Source: Crocinitomicaceae bacterium | GTDB lineage: Bacteria > Bacteroidota > Bacteroidia > Flavobacteriales_D > Crocinitomicaceae | Assembly (NCBI GenBank): GCA_015662935.1 | Contig: DQTF01000178.1 | Location: 1 to 6,238 of the forward strand | DNA: 6,238 nucleotides | Reading direction: 5' to 3' | Part shown: piece by piece, positions 1 to 5,941 of the stretch | Layout: the number at the start of each line of letters is the position of its first letter | Numbering within the stretch: the first letter of the stretch is position 1 | Notes under the pieces: generated by a model | Database searches by the model: none | Told to the model about the DNA's origin: nothing | The model's input: only the letters and a program-made list of their open reading frames with translations | Translations under genes and position numbers: made by a program

Positions 1-160
1 ATGCATTTTGGAGGAGTTGACAACGCAAGAAATTGCAACTAAATTAAATATTGGCTTCGGGACAGTGGAAACTCATCGTAGAAATATGATGGTGAAATTG
101 GGAGCAAGAAATACTGCGGGATTAGTTCGTACTGCATTAGAATACGAACTGCATTTATAA
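1..160 (+). CDS. LuxR/NarL-family response regulator, C-terminal HTH (5' partial)
   Basis: Only the last 52 codons and the TAA stop (158-160) are present, read from base 2; the start lies left of the window. The visible peptide has the LuxR-type helix-turn-helix signature: an LTTQEIATKLNI helix followed by the recognition segment GTVETHRRNMMVKLGARN, then a final helix LVRTALEYELHL. This C-terminal DNA-binding domain occurs in NarL/FixJ response regulators and stand-alone LuxR regulators. A response regulator is the likeliest identity because the protein ends right after the HTH, but the receiver domain cannot be seen. The lipoprotein gene begins 17 bp downstream on the same strand and may share its transcript. 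The HTH family assignment is firm; the target and signal are unknown. Confidence 0.85.
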   Translation, partial: CILEELTTQEIATKLNIGFGTVETHRRNMMVKLGARNTAGLVRTALEYELHL

Positions 161-177
161 ATCTAAAAACCATAATT

Positions 178-868
178 ATGAAAAGTATTTTATTATTATC
201 AGTAACAATCTTATTGGCAAGTTGCATGTCCAAAAATGAGAAAAAAACATTAGATGTAATAGGAAAACATTATGGGGCGAAAACTTCGTATTCCAAAAGT
301 TACAAAAAAATCATCAGGGAAGGCAAAAGTTAATTCCTTTGATATTAAAGTCTCAGGGAGTGACTTACTAGATTCTTTAGATGCAAATATCGCTTGTTCA
401 AACATCGCGTTGATGTTGTTTGAAGGTTTTACCAACGAAGAGAAAGCAAAATACACACAAATAGGAGTAGAGTTAAATCAAAATAGTTCAACAACAACGG
501 ATTTGATTTTTACACCAGATGTATTGATTGGAGGACTGTTGCAATTAGGTGTTTTTAAAGATTTCTCTAAAATGATGCTAGAGAAAGATTACGAGAGGGT
601 TGTAAATCGAGTAGATCCAAAATATCTTGAAGAAGATGTTCTTCCAAGGTTCACAAAATATGTCCAAAATCTAACTGATGAACATGGAGATATTGTTGAT
701 TTCAAGAGAGTTGGTTACGGTAAAATGACTTATCCAGATGGAACTTCTGCATACCAATTTAGCGGGCACTTTGAATTTAAGGATGGTTATAATCGATCGT
801 ATTTTGTGCTAACTTCAACAGATAAAGACAATAAGCACATTCAAGGATATAACTTAAGCGGGAAGTAG
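178..868 (+). CDS. Putative outer-surface lipoprotein, reading frame interrupted at an A7 run
   Basis: The ATG at 178 opens a classic lipoprotein signal: MKS, a leucine-rich hydrophobic core, then the lipobox LASC with the lipidated Cys at residue 16. That frame stops after 51 residues at TAA 331-333. A second frame, open from 254 to the TAG at 866-868, supplies the rest of the protein. Removing one A from the A7 run at 304-310 joins them into about 229 residues (junction SYSKSYKK-SSGKAKV), the size of a small periplasmic-facing lipoprotein. Gene callers would probably start at the ATG at 272, giving 198 residues without a signal peptide; its first dozen residues (MGRKLRIPKVTK) would then be out-of-frame shadow of the true N-terminus. 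No catalytic motif is recognised. The C-terminal half (KMTYPDGTSAYQFSGHFEF onward) looks beta-rich. It may be a pseudogene, a slippage gene or a sequence error. Function unknown. Confidence 0.7.
304..310 (+). other. A7 homopolymer at the frame junction of the lipoprotein gene
   Basis: Seven consecutive A residues lie inside the region (254-333) where both reading frames of the lipoprotein gene are open. Loss of one A joins the signal-peptide frame to the long downstream frame. Another A7 run at 241-247 cannot be the junction because the downstream frame has a TAG stop at 251-253. Runs of this kind are known sites of polymerase slippage, mutation and sequencing error; the sequence alone does not say which applies. 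Confidence 0.6.
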
Positions 869-873
869 TTCGG

Positions 874-1716
874 TTAATTCACCCGGATTCTCTGACCTAT
901 TCTCAAAACAGCATCTTGATCTAGGTTATTCAGTGCGCAAAGTTCTGCAACTGATGAGCCACTATTTCTTGCAATTTTTGAAAGTGTGTCTCCTGGTTTA
1001 ATAGAATAGACAGTTCCTTTTGCGAGAAACTCTTCACTTACGGGAGGTGTCGTTCTATGCTTTTTATTGTTCTTCAGGATTAATTCTCCCAACATCGCAG
1101 AATCATTCCGAAGGCAAAAACTTTGTGTGTCAAACACATTTTCGGGGTTAATCGGCTTGTCATGGTATCGAACTTCAAAATGTAAATGAGGCGAATAAGA
1201 ACGTCCAGTATTTCCAGATAGTCCAATCACTTCTCCTGCACGAACAATTTGATTCGCTTTTACTTTTCTCTTGGAAAGATGGGCGTAATAAGTTTCTAAG
1301 CCATTCGCGTGACGAATAATGATTAAGTTTCCAAATCCTCCATTGTTGTAAGTAGAATAACGAACCTTTCCATCAAAAGCTGCTCGAATTTCACTTCCTT
1401 TTGGAGTAGGTATGTCAATTCCTTTGTGAAATGAATGTCCTCTTTTTCCGAAAGGAGAAGTTACCTTACTCTCAATAGGAAAGCTATATCCGCGCATTGA
1501 ATCAGTAAGGTTAATCGTTTGAGCAGCAGAATAAGATTTATCTGCGTATGCAAAAGTGATATTCACTTTCCAATTCTCTTGAAAGATGCTAGATGTATCG
1601 TAAAAGCTTAATGAAACTTTCTTTTTACCTACTAAAGAGTCTTCATTAATTCCAGCAAAACTAAATTGAGTAGCTGAAAGGATAGCGAAAGAAATAAGAG
1701 CGAAAATTAACTTCAT
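874..1716 (-). CDS. Secreted M23 family metallopeptidase with C-terminal LysM domain
   Basis: A 280-residue predicted peptidoglycan hydrolase. Residues 1-21 form a Sec signal peptide (MKLIF, hydrophobic core, likely cleavage after FSFA). Residues about 30-75 are a beta-rich N-terminal region. Residues about 77-195 are the M23 (LytM/lysostaphin-like) domain with every expected zinc and catalytic residue: HKGID gives H97 and D101, YYAHL gives H146, and SPHLHFE gives H177 and H179. A LysM carbohydrate-binding domain follows at about 235-280 (YSIKPGDTLSKIARNSGSS, ending at RIGQRIRVN). M23 enzymes cut peptide cross-links in the cell wall and act in the periplasm; the LysM should hold it on peptidoglycan. 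With the active site intact, it is likely an enzyme rather than a non-catalytic EnvC-like activator. It is separated from the upstream FMN protein gene by 98 bp and converges on the lipoprotein gene with 5 bp between stops. Confidence 0.93.
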   Translation of the reverse strand: MKLIFALISFAILSATQFSFAGINEDSLVGKKKVSLSFYDTSSIFQENWKVNITFAYADKSYSAAQTINLTDSMRGYSFPIESKVTSPFGKRGHSFHKGIDIPTPKGSEIRAAFDGKVRYSTYNNGGFGNLIIIRHANGLETYYAHLSKRKVKANQIVRAGEVIGLSGNTGRSYSPHLHFEVRYHDKPINPENVFDTQSFCLRNDSAMLGELILKNNKKHRTTPPVSEEFLAKGTVYSIKPGDTLSKIARNSGSSVAELCALNNLDQDAVLRIGQRIRVN

Positions 1717-1772
1717 GTGTTACTTTATTATTCTAAATGAAGTGCAAAGCCAAGGCATTTGTCTAGTTATTA

Positions 1773-1805
1773 CGAATGTAGAATTCTAAAAAGTGTTAAA
1801 AACAA
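1773..1805 (-). promoter_or_regulatory. Possible Bacteroidota-type promoter for the M23 gene
   Basis: On the minus strand a TTG (1805-1803) is followed after 22 bp by TACATTCG (1780-1773), one base off the Bacteroidota -7 consensus TAnnTTTG, within the spacing range reported for this phylum. It sits about 57 bp upstream of the M23 ATG. The match is short and the spacer is A+T-rich, so chance is a real possibility; the M23 gene could also be read through from the upstream gene. Confidence 0.25.
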
Positions 1806-1814
1806 GGAGGTTGA

Positions 1815-3365
1815 CTAATTCTCAACAGTTTCCTTCTCTAATAAACTCCCAACCTCTGTCGTCGGAAAAATCTCTTCATAGTTCAATACATTGCTGTAGC
1901 TCACTCGTCGATTGATGTGTTCTTTGGTTAATTCTTCCGGTTTAAGAATGCCTGTTGCAGCAATTAATTCTGCGAAGTTCTTTAAGGTTTCAAAATGGTA
2001 ATTGGCAACTCTTTTTGCTTTATCTTCCACATTCAATCCTTTTATTAATCCTTTGTCTTGCGTAGCAACTCCAACAGGACAAGTATTCGTGTTGCATTGC
2101 AAAGCCTGAATACAACCTGTTGCCATCATCATTGCACGTGCACTATTTACCAAATCTGCACCAAGCGCAATCGTTCGTGCGATGTGAAAGGAAGAAATGA
2201 TTTTACCCGATGCAATAATTTTAATATCTTTCTTTAAGTTGTAACCTAACAATGTATTCGAAACAAACGCTAAACCATCTCGCATTGGTGTTCCGATAGA
2301 GTTGGAGAACTCAACCGGAGCAGCTCCTGTTCCTCCTTCGCCACCATCAACGGTGATGAAATCAGGTTTGATGCCGGTAGATATCATAGCTTTACAGATG
2401 TCAATAAATTCTTCATCCTTACCAACGCATAATTTGAATCCAACCGGTTTTCCTCCGCTGCTATCTCTTAAAACTTTAATAAATTCTAATAAACCCTCCG
2501 CAGAATTGAACGCAGAATGAGATGGGGGAGAGTGCACATCAGTAAAAGGTTCGACGTGTCTAATTTTTGCAATTTCTTCTGTGTTTTTCTTTGCCGGGAG
2601 AATTCCTCCATGACCTGGTTTTGCACCTTGCGAAAGTTTCAACTCAATCATTTTGACATTCTCATGACTCACCGTTCTCTTGTATCCTTCCAAATCAAAA
2701 CCTCCGTCTTTTGCCCGACAACCAAAATAACCTGTTCCAACTTGCCAAATTAAATCTCCACCATTCTCTAAATGATAAGGACTCACTCCTCCTTCTCCTG
2801 TATTCTGTGCAAAACCTCCTAGTTTAGCTCCTTTATTCATTGCTAAAACCGCACGATTACTCAAAGAACCAAAACTCATTGCTGAGATATTGAGAATACT
2901 TGAAGAATAAGGTTGCTTACAATCTGCTCCGCCAATAGTAACTCTTGGGCTATGGTCAACCTCACTTTCTGCACAAGCATACATAGAATGGTCCATCCAT
3001 TCGTAGCCAGTGCTATACACTTTCATTTGTGTTCCAAACGGAACGGTGTCATTGACATTTTTTGCTCGTTGGTAAATAAGCGTTCTGAAAATTCTACTTA
3101 TTGGCCTTCCTTGTGTGTCTGTTTCCACGAAATATTGCATGATTCCAGGACGCAATTTTTCCAAAATGTACCTGAAGTTACCAACCACAGGGAAATTAGA
3201 TTTTAACGTATGTTTTTTGGAGAATATATCAGAAACCCCCACGAGAATAATGGGAACAATGAGGATTAAACTCCAAAGAATTGGTTGCCACCAGAAATAG
3301 GCGATTGCTGCGATTGCTGCTAGAATTATGATACTGATTGCGATAAACGATTGACGAACATTCAT
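1815..3365 (-). CDS. Membrane-anchored FMN-binding glutamate synthase family protein
   Basis: A 516-residue protein matching the FMN/Fe-S catalytic domain of glutamate synthase large subunits (GltB-like). Two hydrophobic segments at about 7-24 and 28-46 should anchor the N-terminus in the inner membrane. The flavin barrel follows, with LNISAMSFGSLS (158-169), NTGEGGVSPYH (188-198), KPGHGGILPAKK (249-260) and the glycine-rich phosphate-binding motif DGGEGGTGAAP (340-350). The cysteines C418, C424 and C429, spaced C-x5-C-x4-C and followed by PVG, match the 3Fe-4S ligands of glutamate synthase. Missing are the N-terminal glutaminase domain and C-terminal GXGXG domain of full GltB, and no GltD reductase gene is nearby. 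It therefore should not be called a complete GOGAT: it is a redox flavoprotein of unproven substrate, in a family that also includes MgsC-type enzymes. The start is set by the hydrophobic N-terminus; no Shine-Dalgarno is visible. It appears to form its own unit after the terminator-like hairpin upstream. Confidence 0.9.
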   Translation of the reverse strand: MNVRQSFIAISIIILAAIAAIAYFWWQPILWSLILIVPIILVGVSDIFSKKHTLKSNFPVVGNFRYILEKLRPGIMQYFVETDTQGRPISRIFRTLIYQRAKNVNDTVPFGTQMKVYSTGYEWMDHSMYACAESEVDHSPRVTIGGADCKQPYSSSILNISAMSFGSLSNRAVLAMNKGAKLGGFAQNTGEGGVSPYHLENGGDLIWQVGTGYFGCRAKDGGFDLEGYKRTVSHENVKMIELKLSQGAKPGHGGILPAKKNTEEIAKIRHVEPFTDVHSPPSHSAFNSAEGLLEFIKVLRDSSGGKPVGFKLCVGKDEEFIDICKAMISTGIKPDFITVDGGEGGTGAAPVEFSNSIGTPMRDGLAFVSNTLLGYNLKKDIKIIASGKIISSFHIARTIALGADLVNSARAMMMATGCIQALQCNTNTCPVGVATQDKGLIKGLNVEDKAKRVANYHFETLKNFAELIAATGILKPEELTKEHINRRVSYSNVLNYEEIFPTTEVGSLLEKETVEN

Positions 3366-3465
3366 AATGTTTGATTTTTAATGCGTAGAAAGTTAATGAA
3401 AACTTTTATTTAAGAAAAGAAAGTGATGAAAATCTTACAATAAAAATAAACTTATTAAATCAATT

Positions 3466-3522
3466 AAAATAAAAAAAAGTAAAAACAACAGAATAAATAA
3501 TTTATTCGAAAAGCAAGTTGTT
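3466..3522 (-). terminator. Terminator-like hairpin after the repeat-protein gene
   Basis: Starting 9 bp after the repeat-protein stop, the minus strand carries an outer stem AACAAC/GTTGTT (3522-3517 with 3489-3484) enclosing a perfect 8-bp inner inverted repeat GAATAAAT/ATTTATTC (3491-3507 with a 1-base centre). The outer stem runs directly into TTTACTTTTTTTTATTTT (3483-3466). The geometry fits an intrinsic terminator for the SpmAB/repeat-protein unit. The stems are nearly all A-T and the inner loop is tight, so the fold is weak. Confidence 0.4.
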
Positions 3523-3531
3523 CAGAGATAA

Positions 3532-4011
3532 TTATAAATCCTGTCTAAACGTATGTACATCGTTATGATGTTCTTCAATCTTATCTTTAATTATCTTAAT
3601 CGTTTGGGCGAGAATAAAGATGTCCTGCGTTGTTTTGTGTTTCAACCATGCCCAACTATATTGTTCATCTTCGACAGCTAACGCAATGTGGTAAAGAATC
3701 TCGAAATCGTTCTTCAATAACCATCTTTGTGCGGCCTCATTTCCTTCTGCGGCATTGATCATGGCCATCAATTGGAAATAGCCGTTTTGTTGCAGCCAAT
3801 TTCTAGCGTCGTCTTTTAAGTAAATAGCAAATGTTGCCATTGCCAATTCTTCGTAACCATTCTCTTTAAGCCAACGGGTAATCTCTTCATTTCCTTCAAT
3901 CGCTTTTGCCCAAGCAAGAATAATTTTTGGAGAATAGTCAATGTTCTTCAAAGGAACTTTTTGAATTTTCTTAATATCAACCTTTCTTTTTCTATTGAAC
4001 CAACTAGCCAT
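3532..4011 (-). CDS. Small protein of four tandem 25-residue WL-x2-N-[GD]-[YF] repeats, function unknown
   Basis: I do not recognise a named family. The 159-residue protein has a basic N-terminus (MASWFNRKRKVDIKK), no signal peptide and no membrane segment, so it should be cytoplasmic. From about residue 37 to 136 it consists of four repeats of exactly 25 residues with no indels: W47, W72, W97 and W122 are each followed by Leu, and the first three copies continue x2-N-[GD]-[YF]. Three copies also begin [AV]-E-[GD]-[NE]-E-like. Each unit looks like two short amphipathic helices (for example EEITRWLKEN then YEELAMATFAI), suggesting a small alpha-solenoid that binds a partner. A half copy may precede at 29-36, and a charged helical tail follows (KIIKDKIEEHH). 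Its start codon lies inside the end of the SpmAB gene (8-bp overlap), implying coupled translation and a shared role. The C-terminus ends nine bases before a terminator-like hairpin. Confidence 0.8.
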   Translation of the reverse strand: MASWFNRKRKVDIKKIQKVPLKNIDYSPKIILAWAKAIEGNEEITRWLKENGYEELAMATFAIYLKDDARNWLQQNGYFQLMAMINAAEGNEAAQRWLLKNDFEILYHIALAVEDEQYSWAWLKHKTTQDIFILAQTIKIIKDKIEEHHNDVHTFRQDL

Positions 4012-5236
4012 GCGTGTAGAATAAGTAAGAAATGAAAATAGCAGAAACGATTCCTATAAAATCTGCAATCAGCCCTGCAGTGACTGCGTATCGTGTATTT
4101 CTAATTTTTACAGATCCAAAATAAACGGCGAGAACGTAGAAGGTTGTTTCGGTAGAGCCTTGGAAGGTTGCCGCAATTTTTTCTTGCATAGAATCGATGC
4201 CGTAAGTATTCATTATCTCTATGTATGCTCCTCTTGCACCGCTTCCGCTTAAAGGCTTCATAAAGGCTACAGGTAGTGCGTCAATCCATTCTGTAACAGT
4301 GATGCCAGCATAGAGAGCGAGTGTTTTTATTCCGCCAAGCAACATGTCTAAAGTTCCAGATGCACGAAGTACTGCTATTGCCGCAAGCATCGCAATCAAA
4401 TAGGGGATGATGCTAATAGCAACATTAAAACCATCCTTAGCTCCATCAATAAAGGACTCATAAACATTTACTTTTCTTATAGCGGCTAACAGAATAAAAG
4501 AAATGATGATAAGAAAAATAATAAGATTCCCTCCTACGTTAGAGATTACATCTCCTTGTTCTGGATGTTTGAGAACGTAATAGAGTAATAATCCAATTAA
4601 TATGGATGCCGTACCAACGTACGCAAGAACGACTTTGTTGAATAGGTTTATTTTCTGTCTAATTGCAACGTAAATCAGACCTCCAAGTGATGCTAAAAAT
4701 GTTGCAATTAAAATAGGTAAGAAAACAGCTGTTGGAGACTCAGAACCTGCACGGTAGGCAAATATTGAAACAGGTATAATTGTCAATCCTGAAGTGTTTA
4801 GGACTAAGAACATTATTTGCGCATTGGATGCTGTTTCTTTATCTGGATTCAATTCTTGCAATTCTTTCATTGCTTTTAAGCCAAGTGGAGTAGCGGCATT
4901 ATCTAGTCCCAGCATATTCGCACTGAAATTCATCATCATTGAACCAACTGCAGGATGGTCTCTAGGAACTTCAGGAAGTAAGCGAGAGAAAAGAGGTGAG
5001 ACCAAGCGAGTTAATATTTTTACTGCGCCACCGTTTTCTCCAATTTTCATTATACCCATCCAAAAACAGAGAACACCTGTAAGCCATAAAGAAATTTCAA
5101 AACCAGTTTTAGCTGAATTCATTAATGCGTCAACAAGGTTTTTGAAAATGTCTAAGTCATGCCAGAAGATGAGTTTACTTGCCGCAACAACAAATGCGAT
5201 GAGAAACATTCCAATCCATATTCGATTTAAAATCAT
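4004..5236 (-). CDS. SpmA-SpmB fusion, nucleoside-recognition (Gate) domain membrane protein
   Basis: A 410-residue polytopic membrane protein that joins the two spore maturation proteins of Bacillus, SpmA (about residues 1-195) and SpmB (about 230-408), in one chain; the length is close to the sum of the separate proteins. SpmA-half signatures include NMLGLDNAATPLGLKAM (107-123). SpmB-half signatures include FMKPLSGSGARG (325-336) and GSTETTFYVLAVYFGSV (360-376). Hydrophobic segments recur throughout (for example 5-25, 47-63, 170-192, 202-222, 236-253, 270-291, 384-407). In Bacillus these proteins affect spore core dehydration; in a non-sporulating Bacteroidota the role is unknown, probably transport or membrane gating of a small molecule. 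The start at 5236 fits the expected SpmA N-terminus (LNRIWIGMFLIAF). The stop overlaps the repeat-protein start by 8 bp. The amidotransferase gene ends 70 bp upstream, possibly in the same operon. Confidence 0.9.
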   Translation of the reverse strand: MILNRIWIGMFLIAFVVAASKLIFWHDLDIFKNLVDALMNSAKTGFEISLWLTGVLCFWMGIMKIGENGGAVKILTRLVSPLFSRLLPEVPRDHPAVGSMMMNFSANMLGLDNAATPLGLKAMKELQELNPDKETASNAQIMFLVLNTSGLTIIPVSIFAYRAGSESPTAVFLPILIATFLASLGGLIYVAIRQKINLFNKVVLAYVGTASILIGLLLYYVLKHPEQGDVISNVGGNLIIFLIIISFILLAAIRKVNVYESFIDGAKDGFNVAISIIPYLIAMLAAIAVLRASGTLDMLLGGIKTLALYAGITVTEWIDALPVAFMKPLSGSGARGAYIEIMNTYGIDSMQEKIAATFQGSTETTFYVLAVYFGSVKIRNTRYAVTAGLIADFIGIVSAIFISYLFYTHG

Positions 5237-5253
5237 AGTTCAAATATCAACAA

Positions 5254-5290
5254 ATTATTAATGGAGAATGAAGAACGAAGAATTAATAAT
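5254..5290. repeat. Degenerate heptamer repeats inside a 9-bp inverted repeat
   Basis: In the 70-bp spacer between the amidotransferase and SpmAB genes, the plus strand reads GGAGAAT, GAAGAAC, GAAGAAT (5263-5283) as three adjacent imperfect 7-mers, then TAATAAT. The array is flanked by a perfect inverted repeat ATTATTAAT (5254-5262) and ATTAATAAT (5282-5290), which overlaps the last copy. It is non-coding. It could be a short tandem repeat drifting by slippage, or the hairpin could affect the transcript between the genes. Confidence 0.5.
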
Positions 5291-5306
5291 CAACATTGTG
5301 ATGTTG
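5291..5306 (-). terminator. Short hairpin immediately after the amidotransferase stop codon
   Basis: A perfect 6-bp inverted repeat with a 4-base loop, CAACAT-TGTG-ATGTTG on the plus strand, abuts the TGA stop of the amidotransferase gene. On the minus strand it is followed by only moderately T-rich sequence (ATTATTAATTCTTCGTTC). It is too short and lacks a clean T-run for a confident terminator; it may be an mRNA 3'-end or processing hairpin. Confidence 0.25.
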
Positions 5307-5870
5307 TCAAGTCAAAGCTATCTTCACAAAGTTCTCAATCATCACTCTTCCGTGGTTTCCAGAAACTTCTGGATGAAATTGCACTCCGAAAATTTTCTTG
5401 GTCTTATGTTGCATGACTTCGTTAACGCAAGCATCGGAAGAAGCAATCAATTCAAATCCTTCTGGAATCGAAATGCTTTCACAATGATCTTCCATCATCT
5501 CTACTTCGTTAGGTAGTCGGTTAAATAAAGAACAATCTTGATAGGCTTCAATTATTTGCCAATCTCTGTCTTCTTTCATTCGACTAGCAAAGGCACCATG
5601 TAGTAATCCAATAATTTGATGTCCGAAGCAAATGCCAAGAACTGGTAATTCAGTTGTTTTTATCCAGTTGAGTTGTTGAATATAAGGTGTAGGGTCAACT
5701 TCTGTAACGAGCAAAGGTGCTCCCGAAAGAATAACTCCACAAATGCCTTCTAAGTCTTCAATTTTGAAGTCCATCAACTTGGCTGGCTTTACATCAATGA
5801 ACTCATCCACAATCTCTTCGATGTATTTGGTTTTGTTGCTGCCACAATCTATTACAAGAATTTTATTCAT
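5307..5870 (-). CDS. Stand-alone class I glutamine amidotransferase (GuaA N-domain-like)
   Basis: A 187-residue protein consisting only of a class I (triad) glutaminase domain. The nucleophile elbow is GICFGHQ with C81; the catalytic His and Glu are H166 and E168 in QFHPEVSG. The opening segment MNKILVIDCGSNKT, the LSGAP turn at 48-52 (usually SGGP) and the closing GRVMIENFVKIA resemble the amidotransferase domain of GMP synthase. It releases ammonia from glutamine for a partner enzyme in the cytoplasm. No ATP-pyrophosphatase domain follows, so it is not a complete bacterial GuaA; it resembles archaeal two-subunit GuaAA in architecture, or an unassigned amidotransferase with another partner. 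No synthetase gene is visible in the window. The start is placed at the ATG that begins the first beta strand; an overlapping upstream ATG is out of frame and closes after four codons. The SpmAB gene follows after 70 bp. Confidence 0.88.
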   Translation of the reverse strand: MNKILVIDCGSNKTKYIEEIVDEFIDVKPAKLMDFKIEDLEGICGVILSGAPLLVTEVDPTPYIQQLNWIKTTELPVLGICFGHQIIGLLHGAFASRMKEDRDWQIIEAYQDCSLFNRLPNEVEMMEDHCESISIPEGFELIASSDACVNEVMQHKTKKIFGVQFHPEVSGNHGRVMIENFVKIALT

Positions 5871-5882
5871 TATTCATTTTGT

Positions 5883-5910
5883 TTGATCAATTCTCGCCTC
5901 TCAGTTCTTA
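5883..5910. repeat. Degenerate heptamer repeats upstream of the amidotransferase gene
   Basis: Read on the minus strand, 5910 to 5883 divides into TAAGAAC, TGAGAGG, CGAGAAT, TGATCAA: three or four imperfect GA-rich 7-mers ending 12 bp before the amidotransferase ATG. It resembles the GA-rich heptamers at 5263-5283, in the opposite orientation. The copies are few and diverged, so the repeat call is tentative. Nothing in it reads as coding. Confidence 0.35.
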
Positions 5911-5941
5911 ATTATCCCAACCCTACCAACAAGTTCAGTAG

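Noticed and set aside
39..456. Minus-strand open frames opposite the response regulator and lipoprotein (39-233 and 250-456)
   Set aside because: They lie antisense to sequence with clear family or lipobox signals and show no recognisable domain or signal of their own.
1743..1770. Imperfect hairpin GCAAAGCC/GGCATTTG as a terminator for the FMN protein gene
   Set aside because: One-base mismatch in a short stem, a two-base centre and no following T-run on the minus strand.
1804..1810. AAGGAGG Shine-Dalgarno-like sequence on the plus strand
   Set aside because: No plus-strand gene follows it, and the genes here do not use such motifs; it is just after the FMN gene stop on the other strand.
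2302..3300. Plus-strand open frames within the FMN protein gene (2302-2520, 2517-2753, 2913-3206, 3115-3300)
   Set aside because: Shadows of a strongly conserved minus-strand gene; the peptides have low-complexity, Cys/Ser-rich composition typical of antisense reading.
3366..3465. Promoter for the FMN protein gene in the A+T-rich spacer
   Set aside because: Several partial TAnnTTTG-like matches occur, as expected by chance in such sequence, but none has a TTG at suitable spacing.
4794..5516. Plus-strand open frames 4794-5261 and 5268-5516
   Set aside because: Antisense to the SpmAB and amidotransferase genes, whose family motifs are unmistakable.
1815..5870. A joint glutamine/glutamate metabolic cluster of the FMN glutamate-synthase-like protein and the amidotransferase
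   Set aside because: Unrelated SpmAB and repeat-protein genes and a terminator-like structure separate them; shared substrate names alone do not support a pathway.
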